NCBI GenBank assembly: GCA_037501455.1
Contig: CM074863.1
Coordinates: 59,873,501 to 59,937,500, forward strand
DNA: 64,000 nt
Reading direction: 5' to 3'
Origin: Lantana camara
Taxonomy: Eukaryota > Streptophyta > Magnoliopsida > Lamiales > Verbenaceae
Part shown: one piece after another, positions 47,326 through 59,097 of the stretch
Layout: each line of letters begins with the position of its first letter
Numbering within the stretch: position 1 is the first letter of the stretch
Program-made: the position numbers and the translations under genes
Notes under the pieces: generated by a model
The model's database searches: none
Told to the model about the DNA's origin: nothing
The model's input: only the letters and a program-made list of their open reading frames with translations

Positions 47326-49246
47326 ATCTTCCCCCTTAAGAGAACCTGCTCCCGAGGTTCCACTGCTAAAATGTAGATCCTCGAGTTGTAGTGCTCCAAC
47401 CCTTCACCGAAACTCACGTAAGATCATAACTCTAATGGTGAGGCTTACTCCTGTCATCTACACCGAACCTTCTTTAGTATGTCTTGTTATCGTTGAGGTC
47501 CGTGCGAGTACTTGATCCGTTAGTTATTTCGAACTCGGTCGGTCATTCCCATGATCGGATAGCTGCAACTGCACCCAACCTCGATGTCGTCTCATACTCG
47601 CCATTTACAACCCGTAGTCAAATCAACTCGTAACGCAACCACAACAAACAAGAGAGAATCCCATCTCTCAACATGTAAGTGAGAGAGCCCCATCCCTCAG
47701 CACCCACAAGAGAGCGAACCCTGTCTCTCGAGTACATAATTGAGAGAACCCCGTCTCTTAACCTAAGTCGGGCAGATTCCAACATCTCCCAACATTCTAG
47801 TTTGAGAAAATCCAGCATTTCTCAAACCCCTAGATTCAAGAGAATCCAGCAAGAGAATCCAACATCTCTCGTGCACAAAACTTAGAAAGATTCCAACATC
47901 TTTCTATCACATAAATAGAGAGAATCCTACATCTCTCCAACACTTAGAAAGAGGGAACCTAAGGTCTCTCTTGCACATAAATCCACTGATCAGTTATTCA
48001 TACATACACACATCATAGTAACACTTGACGAAAAGTATGCGATGCATGTTTGGTGTACCTTATACAACTGAAATCGGTGTCCCTTGAGTATAGATTCAAC
48101 GCTCATACCTCAACTCAAGGGGGATATCGCGATGGAATCCCTATAAAACAAGGTTACAGTATGTATGTATGTTATATGGGAAGTTAGTGAGCAATCAAGA
48201 GAGTTTTAAATAACATAGGCATGAATAGTTCACATAAGTACATAACTCATTCATTTTAGCAATGGTTCATAACGAGTAGAAATTTCAAGTTACAAATACT
48301 AGATCAGGTATCCAATTTATCACAATTAAAACAACAATGGTCGTCACGCACATCAAGTAAAACAAGGTAAGAGTATTTAAGCGATGCATGTATGCAAATG
48401 CCATGAATGTTTGGCGTACCGTTAACCGACATGTAAAAATATTGACAAGAAAGTCGAGATGAAGCAGTAGGAGTTGATTAAGCCGACAATGATGCAACCC
48501 TCGTCATCTGAACCTCTTTGTCTTGAGTCTTTTCATAAAGTGGTAACTCAGCAAAGCTCGTTTATCACCAAACCCCCTTACTAGACCGTAATCCTAGCTC
48601 AACTAGAATCATCTTCAATTTCTCCCAAGAATTGTCATTTATGTGTTAAATCTTAGTCTGCTCATCTTCAAGGAGTTGTCCATGATTCGTTTGTCAATTA
48701 GATATTTACCTCAGAGTTTCGTTGGATGATCGTGGGGCTAAGCACTTCCCAAAGCAATCCATGGTATATGATTCTGAAACTTGGATAAAGTCTTTCTTCA
48801 TCTAGGTGTTCTATTCCCACATCAACAATGTCTTCCATCTCATCTTGAAGAAATTCCCAAATAGCTAACAACCAATCTTTTCTTATCGTTCGTTAACTCT
48901 AAACGGCACCAAAACCTTCAACACTCACGATGGTTTGTAGCTCGTTGCTTAAGTAACATGGTTACCTATCCACATCCCTTGAACTTGATCGGATCTTATT
49001 TGATCGGATTCTTCTACATTAACTCGTTTCCATCAACAAGGTGATTACTTCCAAATAAATGAATCATCAAGGCAAAAGCTCATCAAACTCCTTCAAAACG
49101 GTTCTACTTGATCAGATTCTCCTCCACTGACTCATTTCCTCAACAAGGTGACTACTTCCAAATAAACGAATCATCAAGGCGAAAGCTCATCAAACTCCTT
49201 CAAAATGGTTCTACTTGATCAGTCTCTCCTCCATTGACTCATTTCC
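47326..49246 (-). repeat. LARD L2 internal region, 3' part
   Basis: Non-coding. From the right: two imperfect repeats of about 110 bases (49010-49240), sequence matching L1 22950-23930, the hairpin array (47650-47970) and polypurine tract AAGGGGGAAG (47328-47338) before the LTR. The CRM element 2 is inserted at 49246/49247; the rest of the internal region is at 59605-60154. Confidence 0.88.
47650..47970 (-). repeat. Array of about 11 short hairpins in L2
   Basis: The counterpart of 23941-24314. Stems such as AGAAAGAT/ATCTTTCT and AGAGAGAAT/ATCTCTC are kept. One unit near 47840 is half deleted (CAAGAGAATCCAGCAAGAG). Confidence 0.8.
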
Positions 49247-49644
49247 TGATGTGAATCATGATGAACCGCGGCCATATCTTATCCCAAATGAAGAGCTGGA
49301 CCGATCCACAGCTCAAGAAGATAGCATACAAAAGGAACAAAGTTATGGTGGTCCAATTACAAGAGCTCGGGCCAAATTATCCAAGAGGAAGTTGGAAATC
49401 TCTTAAACCAATTTGCTCAAACTGGACTCCAACCTTCAAAATGGGCTGCTGAACCAAATTCAGAATACTTCAATGTTTTTATGTCCAATTCCTAAAGTCC
49501 AAAGTGTGGAAATGATGTAATTCGGCCCTAAGCCTATTATAGTATTATTTGGGCCTTTGTTTTATCATTATTTAGCTGCATATTAGTTTATTTAAGCCCA
49601 CTTTTGTAAGCCTTCATGGCAAGTGGCGGGAATAGTTCGTATCA
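49247..49644 (+). repeat. 5' LTR of CRM element 2, with deletion
   Basis: 398 bp against 757 bp for the 3' LTR. The missing 359 bases lie between GGGAATAG and TTCGTATCA, covering the TATA region to near the LTR end. Both LTR ends remain. Without the TATA region the 5' LTR is probably unable to start transcription. Confidence 0.85.
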
Positions 49645-49646
49645 TT

Positions 49647-49659
49647 TGGTATCTAGAGC
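49647..49659 (+). other. Primer binding site, CRM element 2
   Basis: TGGTATCTAGAGC, two bases after the LTR, a near match to the initiator-Met tRNA complement. Confidence 0.75.
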
Positions 49660-50144
49660 TTAGGTTTCCATCCAAGGTTACGTATCCGTATCTTTTATCT
49701 TTTGTATAATTTCTTTTCATTATTGTTATATTGCTACAAAAAATCGAAAAATGCAAAAAATTGGAAAAAAAAAAAACAAAAAAAAAAAAAAAAGAAGAGA
49801 GAGCAGCATTGTTTCAGTCATTTTCTTTGTAATCTCAAATCATAAGTCATGTGGATTTGTTTGTTTGTATCTTTTTAGTTGTAACAGTTCGTTTGTGACA
49901 ATTTTAGCACCCTTATTGGTTCATTCATCTTAAGGATTATTTGGTTGAGGGATCTGAAATTTCTTGTGTCTTTCTTCAAGAATTGAGAGAAAAGAGTGGT
50001 AAAAGGCTTGAGTTGTGAGCACAAAAGAGGGAAAAAGCCATATTTTTGAGTGATACACGAGCGTGAGTGACTCTAAACGAGGGAAAACGTGAGGGAGTGT
50101 TGTAAGGTAATTTTTACTAACGATTTTTCTTGCAGGTTTAAAAC

Positions 50145-51129
50145 ATGACGGAAGAACGAAATGAACAGCCTCCAATGGACGTTAACTTTGTCCTCCGTGC
50201 AATGCAACAACAATTTGATAGGTTGAACATACAATTTGGTGAGATCCGGGATCGATTGGATCAAAATGATGAACGGGTGACTGAATTACAACAAAATGCT
50301 CTCCCGGCTAGGAGACCAAACCGACGACCAGCCGATTTGGGTATCAATCCTCGTGATGGATTTGATGATGAGGAAGATGACTTGGATGAGGCTGCATCAA
50401 ATGCCTCTTCAAGGAGAGATCATAGACGTCCAAGATACCAACAACAACAAAGAGGAAGAGGGGTAATTGACAATAACCTCGGATCTATCAAGCTTTCTAT
50501 TCCTTCCTTCAAAGGACAAAATGACCCGGAAGCTTACATTGAATGGGAACGAAAGGTGGAGTTAATTTATGACTGCCACAACTATTCGGAAGGGAAAAAG
50601 GTAAAACTTGCAGCCGTATCCTTTACGGACTATGCTATTGTATGGTGGGATCAAGTGGTGATAGTAGACGAAGAAGTGGTGAGTTCCCTATTGAAACGTG
50701 GGATGAGATGAAGGTGGTTATGAGGAAGAGGTTCGTACCTCCTCACTATTATCGGGACCTACACCTTAAGTTACAAAGTTTGAGGCAAGGGTTCAAAACG
50801 GTAGAGGAATACTACAAAGAAATGGAAGATGGCAATGATTCGAGCAAATATTGAGGAGGATCGTGAGGCAACCATGGCTCAGTTCATATGTGGTCTCAAC
50901 CGAGAGATCGCCAATGTAGTGGAACTTCATCACTATGTTGAACTTGAGGAACTGGTCCATATGGCTATCAAGGTGGAGAGACAATTTAAGAAAGGACGGA
51001 CTGTGGTTAAGCGTGATGATTCAAATACCTCCAAACCAAAGTGGAATTCTTCTCAAAAAACAGCCGAAAAGCCTTCAAAACCAAAGGAGGATCCACCAAC
51101 AACAAAGGGTTTGTTTGAGAAAGGTAACA
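50145..51129 (+). pseudogene. gag: CRM gag, first part (element 2)
   Basis: Starts MTEERNEQPPMDVNF at 50145, after an acceptor-like TTTTCTTGCAG as in element 1. The first frame (50145-50711) has an acidic region and the capsid start (IPSFKGQ, EAYIEWERK, YAIVWWDQ). Frameshifts near 50655 and 50828 move the CRM signature segment (PPHYYRDLHLKLQSLRQG) and REATMAQF to two other frames, ending at about 51129 in a Lys/Pro-rich stretch. The D2 solo LTR is inserted at 51134/51135, before the zinc knuckle. Confidence 0.88.
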
Positions 51130-51134
51130 CCTCT

Positions 51135-51918
51135 TGATAGGAATCAGGATGATGTGAATCATAAGATAAGGCCACACTTTGATCCAAATGATGATATGAT
51201 CACAACTCAAGATGAACCAAGTTATGTTGGACCTATCACAAGGTCACGGTCCAAAAGAATGCAAGAAGAAGTTCAGTCTCTTTTGATCCAAATAACTCAA
51301 GATTAGCTCCAAGAAGACAAGTATCCACCTTGTTTCAATGTCTTAGTGATAGAATTTTAAGCCCAAATTGTGTTAAGTTTATTGTAATTTGGCCCTGAAC
51401 TATTATATTATACTTTGGGCCATCTTTTTTATTTATTTTGCATGCATTTAGATTAGGTTAAGCCCATTTTATTCAGCCTACAAGAAAAGTGACGGGATTA
51501 GCTTGTCTCTTTGAATTCTGAATTGTCTCTTAGAATTCCCATGCATGAATCTTTATATTCCAGCCTTGTAGTTCGAAATATTCAGTCAAAAAATGAATGA
51601 ATTGTGATTCAAGTGAGTTATACTCACAAGTTCTTAGTTGAACGACACCGGAGTTTCAAACCTCCACCGGATAATGTCATTTCCCGACTCATTATAGTCG
51701 ACGGGGTGCATTACTTATCAAATCTGATAGTGTCGGTTCCTTGCTCATTATAGCAAACGGGTCACACTCCTATAATTCAAATTTGATAGTGTTGGTTCCT
51801 TGCTCATTATAGCAAACGGGTCACACTCCTCTATTTTAACCTTGAAGTGGACGATCGAAAATCAAGAACTCCAAGTATTGGTATAGGGTTTCACGGCAAG
51901 TACGTGGAGTTCGTATCA
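51135..51918 (+). repeat. Solo CRM LTR (subfamily D2) inserted in gag
   Basis: 784 bp from TGATAGGAATCAGG to TTCGTATCA, TSD CCTCT (51130-51134 and 51919-51923). Apart from about 15 extra bases at its 5' end it aligns with the LTR at 5697-6422. A 50-60-base segment (TTGGTTCCTTGCTCATTATA) occurs twice at 51735-51825, a local duplication. Confidence 0.9.
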
Positions 51919-51923
51919 CCTCT

Positions 51924-51932
51924 ACACATGGC

Positions 51933-51964
<32 letters not shown>

Positions 51965-52574
51965 AGCAGGTCATATAATGTCTCAATGTCCAAACAAAAG
52001 AGCCATCATCTTGTTAGACAATGGAGAACTTGAAACCGAAAGTGAGGGTGATAATGGAGGCCTTGAAACATCGGATGAGGCAAGTGATGTTGAGCATGCG
52101 GTTGTGGGGCAAAGTTTGGTGGTTCTAAGAGCTTTGCACATCCAAGCTATTGAGGACAAAGATGAACAACAAAGGGAAAACATCTTTTACACACGGTGTC
52201 ATGTTAAGGAGCGAGTGTGTGGGCTGATCATTGACAGCGGGAGTTGCGTAAACGTGGCTAGTAAATTGATGGTGGAAAGGCTCGGCCTTAAAACCTTGAA
52301 GCACCCGAGACCTTATAAACTCCAATGGCTGAATGAACATGGTGAAATGAAGGTAACAAAACAAGTTCTTATCTCCTTTTCAATTGGCAAATATATGGAT
52401 GAGGTTCTTTGTGTTGTCGTACCAATGCAAGCTGGCCATATATTGCTTGGAAGACCATGGCAATTTGATAGACGAACAGTTCATGATGGCTACAAGAATC
52501 GATATAGTTTTACCAAGGATGGGCGAAACATCACCTTGGCACCTTTACCACCAAGCCAAGTGTATGAAGAATAG
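51924..52574 (+). pseudogene. CRM gag zinc knuckle and protease (element 2)
   Basis: Continues gag after the solo LTR: CCHC knuckle CFKCQGAGHIMSQC (51948-51989), acidic tail, then protease with intact active site IIDSGSC (about 52225-52247) and HILLGRPWQFDR near the end. A TAG closes the frame at 52574 where element 1 reads on. The protease fold looks complete in itself. Confidence 0.88.
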
Positions 52575-52619
52575 TGCCAAATTAAGAAATCCATTTCAGC
52601 TTCTTCAAAACAAAGTGAT

Positions 52620-52760
52620 TGTAATAGTGAGAAAGAATGTGAAAAAGAAAAAGAAAAAGAAAAAGAGCATGAAAAAGAAAAGGAGAAGGAAAAAGAAAAA
52701 GAGTGTAACAGAAAAGAAGAGGGAGAAAAGAAACTAGTTGAAAAGAAAGAAAGAAAAAAA
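52620..52760 (+). repeat. Lys/Glu-rich linker repeat (element 2)
   Basis: GAAAAAGAAAAA-type repeats encoding alternating Lys and Glu, between protease and RT. The array differs in unit and register from the one at 8600-8740. The frame shifts within or near it. Confidence 0.7.
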
Positions 52761-52828
52761 GTGAGTTTCTTTATAAAAGAAAAAGAGATTGAGGGGGTGA
52801 TAAAAAAAGAAAAGCTTGTGATGATGAG

Positions 52829-53449
52829 ATGTATAAAAACATATTTCTTTCATCTAATGAAACCCCTCCCTTACCTAGTGTTGTTTCTTCTCTCTTGCAG
52901 GAGTTTGAGGATGTATTCCCGGAGGAAATACCACCCGGTTTACCTCCTATACGAGGAATAGAACACCAAATCGACCTCATCCCCGGGGCTGCCATCCCAA
53001 ACCGACCAGCTTACGGAAGCACCCCTCAAGAGACAAAAGATCTTCAAAAACAAGTTGAAGAGTTGCTTGCAAAGGGATATGCGCGTGAGAGCATGACTCC
53101 ATGTGCTGTTCCGGTTCTTTTGGTGCCTAAAAAGGATGGTACTTGGCGAATGTGCGTGGATTGTAGGGCTGTCAACAAGATCACGGTAAAGTATCGTTAT
53201 CCCATACCTCGCCTTGATGATATGATTGATGAATTTGGTTCTACAATCTTCACTAAAATTGATTTGAAAAGTGGCTATCACCAAATAAGAAGGCAAGAAG
53301 GTGATGAATGGAAAATAGCTTTTAAAACTAAGCATGGATTGTATGAGTGGTTAGTAATGCCTTTTGGCTTAACTAACGCACCTAGTACCTTCATGAGATT
53401 GATGAATCATGTATTGCGTGCTTATATTGGTAAATTCGTAGTGGTTTAT
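52829..53449 (+). pseudogene. CRM reverse transcriptase, first part (element 2)
   Basis: Open from 52829: the pre-RT segment ([23 protein letters not shown]), then [43 protein letters not shown] and FVVVY. Sequence is good quality, with one missing residue (MIDEFGS against MIDELHGS). The family E LTR is inserted directly after the VVY codons, ahead of FDD, at 53449/53450. Confidence 0.9.
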
Positions 53450-54548
53450 TGTAACAGCCCGGATTTTTGAGATCAGGATAGCACGGGTAAGTAAAGGGTT
53501 AAGAGGAAAGCGTTTATAGCCTTAGTCCATTACACATTCCATTTTATGTGAATTATGTGCATTTATGTTTTGATTTTTGATTTGTGCCTTTTTGAGAGAA
53601 TCACATCACTATTCATCCATCGAACCCTAAACCTTTACCTAAACCTTGAAAAACCTTAGAAAGCTGATTTCTATATTTTTCAAACTCATATCATAGCTTT
53701 CATTGTTCCAAAATATATTTTTAAAATTGTTTGTTGAAAATTCCATTTAGGTCCCTAGATACTATTCATCTTTAATTGTAGGAATTTTCGAAACACTTTT
53801 ACCTATTCAATATTGGGCTCGATAGAATCCTTGCAAAATTTTATGAATTTTGGTATGATTTCCAAACCCTAATTCTTAACGTAGCTTCCGTAGAAATCAA
53901 AACCGGCCGAAAAACCCTAGTTTTGGCCTAAATTAGAAATTTCTGAATTCCAACGTTTTTCCTATACAATATTATAACCATTACGCTCCTTGGATTATTT
54001 TATGAATTTTAGGACCTTTTCCAAACTCTAGTTCAAATCCTAACTCAATTTATAAATTTTTCTTTATTTTCCCAAAGTACTATTCCCACCGTAAAAACTA
54101 ATTTTCAAACCGTCCAACATTTGGTATACAATATTACAGTCAAAATGATCCTTGAATTATTTCAAGAATCATGGACACTTTCTCGGAAATCAATTCACAT
54201 TCTAGCTTCGTTTATGAATTTTATCGTATTTTTCAAAATTCCCGAACGACTACTACTTTAAATGTAGACGTTCAAACGTTAAGTATTTATAACCATTAGG
54301 AAGCTCTTTCGATTCTCTTTCTTTTGCAATTTCTCTCATTCCAAACTAAACCCTAGACGTTCTTCTACGAATTTATTACCATCTTCATCCTATTTTAGAA
54401 TTATTTTTATTTGGTCATGATTACTAAAATAATTAATTATTTCTTAAACTTACACCTAAGTATACACTTAACCCCCCCTAATAAATGAACCTAGCTTATT
54501 CACTACATGATTCATCTAATTAATTGCAACATAAGCCCCTAAATACCA

Positions 54549-54558
54549 ACTATAAATA
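54549..54558 (+). promoter_or_regulatory. Candidate TATA box, family E LTR
   Basis: CTATAAATACC lies about 90 bases before the predicted donor at 54643, leaving an exon 1 of about 60 bases. It is the clearest TATA box in the window's long LTRs. Confidence 0.55.
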
Positions 54559-55050
54559 CCCTTAGAAGCATAACATAAAATTCACACAAAAATCATCACA
54601 TTTGCTCCCATAAGTCATGGCCAACCCCCTCTCTCTCTCTAAGGTGCAATTTTCTTTTATTATTTCATGCTTTATGTTATGTTTTTAATATTATAATATT
54701 AGTAGCATGCTTAGGAATAATAAAATTATGTTTTAGGAATTTATTTTTATAATATATATGCATAATTGGGAACTTTATGTGTAGTGTGCCTACATTATGA
54801 AATTTTATTTAATTAAATGCATGAAATGTGATATGATATAATATGAATGTATATTTAAATAATTATGTTCTTGTTTAATTAAATTTATGATTAGAATAAT
54901 TTATTTAGATTTAATTTTATGATTAAAGTGCTACATTTGAATTTAATCATGTGTTATGGACTTAGAACTTGTTGAATATGATCATGAACATCTTCATAAG
55001 CTCAAGAACACATTCATAATGTTCTTGAACAAATTCATGTGAACGTGTGA

Positions 55051-55081
<31 letters not shown>

Positions 55082-55558
55082 ATCGATTTTATGTTATTAA
55101 GTGTTTAATTCACAAGAAATTGAATAGTAAATGTTTTCAATAGTAATTTTGACTTTTTGGTCAACATTTAATTAATTAATTTCGAAATTAATTTAATTTT
55201 AATTATAAAATATGATTTTGGAATTTTATATAATTATTTTTCCAAATTAATTCAAAAATTAATAAAATTATAAAATAATTTCAAGATCAACTTACATTGT
55301 TGAATTAAACTCCAAATTTAATTCCTAATACTCTATTTAAGGTTATGACATGATTAATAAATATTTAAGTGGTTAAAGAATTTATGAAACCTAATAAATT
55401 AATTATTTTCCCTTAAACAAATGAAATTAAATTTTACCGGGAAAATAATTTCTAAATGATTTGAGAATTCTCTAATATGTTATATTTCTTAAACCTTATG
55501 TGATTATGTGATTAGAATCATAAGAACCTAGTTCTAAGTCAATAGTAATTACTTTCAG

Positions 55559-55615
55559 GCGACAATTGCTCTGAACAGTGGGATCCGTTCCAACCTATTT
55601 GAATTTCTGTACTAG
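55559..55615 (+). other. Predicted LTR mini-exon, family E
   Basis: 57 nt between acceptor TTACTTTCAG and donor TACTAG|GTGAGG, the same donor as families A, B, G and the LARD. The GCCGWGCGTCT box is not seen here. Confidence 0.45.
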
Positions 55616-56376
55616 GTGAGGGTTAAAACATTTTCAACTGGAATCATGTTTATATCTATATCTAATTATAAAAGGATTTCCAAACCTATCTATTATTTGA
55701 TTTCCTATCTATATATATATATATCAATATTATACATATTCCTCTTTATGAGGAAAATACCAATAAGTCGGAATCAGGATCTTATCCGGACATTATATAT
55801 TTCAGTCCTATTAATACTAAGAACTGATTCCCGACTAAGCAAGTCAATCATTATTATTTATCAAAATGGGCCCGGCGTGCAGCTGTGTCGACCAATACTC
55901 GGAAGGTAACGGGCCGAGAGTATTGTTGGTGCCACAGACCGCCACCAACTCTTGGTAGTGGTTTAGCTGCAGGTTAGTTACTCCACACCAAGAGACTTAC
56001 AAGGGAGACAACCTCCCTGGGAGAGATAGCTTCCTCCCACATATATACATATCGTCGGTAGGGTTTGCTCCCCTACTGACACTACGGTGTTGCGGAGTTA
56101 TTATCATATTTAGTTTTATTAAAGTACTGGTGCCTTGATCAGCCCGGTACTGTTTTACAAATATTTTAAGGAGATCGAAGGGAGACGCCTTACTTGCAGG
56201 CGGTACAAATCTTTATTAAACGGTTCATCATTTATAAATAAATTCCAAATACCCCTATCCCGGTTTCTCACTTATGAACCGTATCATATTTGCTATATCC
56301 TATTGCTATGATTTTATATATACATATATATCTATATATATAACTATATATATATCTAAATCTAATCTTCCTTCAC

Positions 56377-56393
56377 TTAGTCACTTTGACTAA
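56377..56393 (+). promoter_or_regulatory. LTR hairpin, family E version
   Basis: TTAGTCA and TGACTAA form a 7-bp stem with a 3-base loop. The core AGTC/GACT is shared; the outer C-G pair of other families is T-A here. Acceptor GATTTCAG follows at 56424, 31 bases on. Confidence 0.5.
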
Positions 56394-56785
56394 TTCCTCG
56401 CCTGTTTCAAACACATGATTTCAGGAAACGAGGATAAACGACACCTAGAGGTATCTTTGAGGCTATAGGTGTCATATTTATTAGATCAGGTTTAGATTAA
56501 GAGCATTTAATCCTGATCATGTATATTGCTAATAAATTGCTCTCACATTGACTTCGTACACTACACTATTATATTACCCCCTTACAATATCATACACTAT
56601 TTTGTGTGTTATCATGTTGCTTGTTGCAAATTTTAAATTCTTCCATTTTCCGCTGTATTTTACCCTACGCTCTACTTAAGTACTGTCTATACCGTTCGCC
56701 GTAGTATTTCTCGAGTGCTAGGTCTCACATTCGCTCGAGGGTAGTACGGTGCGGGAGTTGTAGTGTTAGGGGGCGCTACATTTAC

Positions 56786-57684
56786 TTTGATGATATACTG
56801 ATCTTTAGCCGTAATTTGCATGAACATATTGAGCATTTGAGGTTAGTACTTGAGGTACTAAGGCATGAAAAGTTATATGCTAATCTTAAGAAGTGTAGCT
56901 TTTGCATGGATAGAGTCGTGTTCCTTGGATTTGTTGTGAGTGCAGGTGGTATAGAGGTAGATGAAGAAAAGGTTAAGGCAATCAAAGAGTGGCCTACACC
57001 CAAGACCATCACGGAAGTAAGGAGTTTTCATGGTTTGGCCGGGCGGGTTCTATAGGAGATTCGTGCCCAATTTCAGCACCATAGTTGCCCCCTTAACGGA
57101 AATCATCAAGAAAAGCGTGGGATTTAAGTGGGGAGAAGCTCAAGAAATGGCATTCCAAACATTGAAAAACAAAGCTAAGTTCAGCTCCTCTTTTACTTTT
57201 ACCGGATTTTTCTAAATCCTTTGAAATTGAATGTGATGCTTTGGGTGTTGGTATAGGTGCTGTGCTCATGCAAGAGAAGAAACCAATTGCATACTTTAGT
57301 GAGAAACTCAATGGGGCTGCATTGAACTACTCTACTTATGACAAGGAACTCTATGCCTAAATTAGGGCCTTAGAGACGTAGCAGCATTACTTGTGGTTGA
57401 AAGAGTTCATCATTCATACGGATCATGAGTCATTAAAACATTTGAAGCGGCAAGGAAGTTTGAACCGAAGGCATGCTCGCTGGGTTGAATTTATAGAGAT
57501 GTTTCCTTATGTGATTCGGTACAAGCAAGGTAAGGATAATGTTGTTGCTGATGCCTTATCACGAAGGTACATTCTTCTCTCTACCTTAAGTGCTAAATTC
57601 ATGGGATTTGATCATATTAAGGAACTATACTTGAGTGATTATGATTTTGCTGAAATATTTGCATCTTGTGAACAAAAGCCTTGA
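56786..57684 (+). pseudogene. CRM RT thumb and RNase H (element 2)
   Basis: RT resumes with FDDILIFSR and the thumb (56816-57055), shifts frame near 57045 (extra bases before GGFYRRF) and again near 57180. RNase H shows [18 protein letters not shown] and YFSEKL, then TAA and TAG stops at about 57358-57380, [10 protein letters not shown] and VVADALSRR. The next TGA at 57682-57684 replaces a probable Trp codon (TGG to TGA) just before integrase. Confidence 0.88.
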
Positions 57685-57711
57685 GATAAATTTTATGTTC
57701 AAGATGGTTAT

Positions 57712-59097
57712 TTGTTTAGAGAAAACAAGCTATGCATTCCAAATTGTTCTTTGCGTCAGTTGCTAATCCGTGAGTCTCATGGGGGAGGATTAATGGGACA
57801 TTTTGGTGTTTTAAAAACTTTGGGCATACTTAAGGAACATTTCTTTTGGCCTCATATGAAATGGGATGTTGAACGGACTTGTCATAGATGCGTAACTTGT
57901 AGAAAGGCTAAATCACGAGTTAAACCTCACGGCCTTTACACACCCCTACCTGTTCCAACGCATCCATGGACTGATATTTCTATGGATTTTGTGCTAGGAA
58001 TGCCAAGAACACAAAATGGAAAGGATTCAATTTTTGTTGTTGTTGATCGATTTTCTAAAATGGCACATTTCATTCCTTGTAATAAAACTGATGATGCAAC
58101 ACATGTGGCTGGATTGTTCTTTCGGGAAGTAGTAAGACTTCATGGAATCCCAAAATCAATTGTAAGTGATCGAGATGTGAAGTTTTTAAGTCACTTTTGG
58201 CGAGTATTGTGGGGAAAATTGGGAACAAAACTGTTATTTTCCACCACTTGTCATCCTCAAACGGATGGACAAACGGAAATCGGGAATCGAACCTTGGGAA
58301 CTCTTTTAAGAGCTGTGTTTAAAACATATTCAAAGAATTGGGTTGAGTGTATTCCATTTGTTGAATTTGCATATAGCCGTTCAATACATTCTTCTACTTC
58401 TTTCTCACCCTTTGAGCTTGTTTATGGTTTTAATCCCTTAACTCCTTTAGATTTGCTTCCTTTACCTATGAATGAACTTGTAAGCTTAGATGGCAAGGAG
58501 AAAGCTGAACTTGTGAAGAAAATGCATGAGGATGCTCTGCTTCACATTCTCAAAAGAAACAACCAAGCTATGATTCAAGCCAACAAGGGACGAAAGAAAG
58601 TTGTTTTCAAGGAAGGAGACTTGGTTTGGGTTCACTTTAGGAAAGAGAGATTCAATCATCAGCGAAAGTCCAAAGTTGACCCACGGGGGGACGGACCATT
58701 CAAAGTGTTGAAAAGGATCAATGATAATGCTTACAAAATTGATCTCCCGGATACGTATAGTGTAAGTTCCACCTTTAATGTTGCTGATTTATCTCCCTTT
58801 CATGCAGATTCAGATTCGGGGACGAATCCTTTTCAAGAAGGGGGGAATGATGTGAATCATGATGAACCGCGGCCATATCTTGTCCCAAATGAAGAGCTGG
58901 ACCGATCCACAGCTCAAGAAGATAACATACAAAAGGAACAAAGTTATGGTGGTCCAATTACAAGAGCTCGGGCCAAAATTATCCAAGAGGAAGTTGGAAA
59001 TCTCTTAAACCAATTTGCTCAAATTGGACTCCAACCTTCAAAATGGGCTGCTGAACCAAATTCAGAATACTTCAATGTTTTTATGTCCAATTCCTAA
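57712..59097 (+). pseudogene. CRM integrase and tail running into the 3' LTR (element 2)
   Basis: The best preserved frame in the window, 461 codons. Zinc finger HX..H..CX2C ([12 protein letters not shown] to CHRCVTC); catalytic core with D in DISMDFV, D in IVSDRDVKF and E in [11 protein letters not shown]; a GPF-type C-terminal module ([19 protein letters not shown]). After [11 protein letters not shown] the frame crosses into the 3' LTR at 58848 and ends with [10 protein letters not shown] and a 50-residue tail at 59097. No classical chromodomain is seen. Family knowledge: CRM elements can use such a tail for chromatin targeting. Since upstream parts are broken, no functional polyprotein is made. 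Confidence 0.9.
58835..58847 (+). other. Polypurine tract, CRM element 2
   Basis: AAGAAGGGGGGAA directly precedes the 3' LTR while also coding for part of the integrase tail. Confidence 0.85.

Larger units (their letters stand above)
53450..56780 (+). repeat. Solo LTR, family E, inserted in RT
   Basis: 3331 bp from TGTAACAGCCCGG to GGGGGCGCTACA. Flanks TTTAT (53445-53449) and TTTAC (56781-56785), a TSD with one change. TATA-like CTATAAATACC at 54549-54558; predicted exon 1 ends at 54643 (CTCTAAG|GTGCAA); mini-exon 55559-55615; acceptor TTTCAG at 56424. A (GT)n run lies at 55046-55081. A terminal box GGTGCGGGAGTTG resembles that of the other long LTRs. AT-rich and non-coding; the 97-codon frame at 55616-55909 is low-complexity. 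Confidence 0.9.

Noticed and set aside
55046..55081. (GT)n run in family E
   Set aside because: A simple dinucleotide microsatellite with no partner feature.
55616..55909. 97-codon frame in the family E LTR
   Set aside because: Ile/Tyr/Leu-rich translation of AT-rich low-complexity DNA in a predicted intron; no domain.
57712..59097. Endogenous pararetrovirus or retrovirus-like envelope
   Set aside because: Domain order, CRM-type gag, iMet PBS and LTR ends identify a Ty3/gypsy retrotransposon; there is no movement protein, coat-protein signature or envelope frame.
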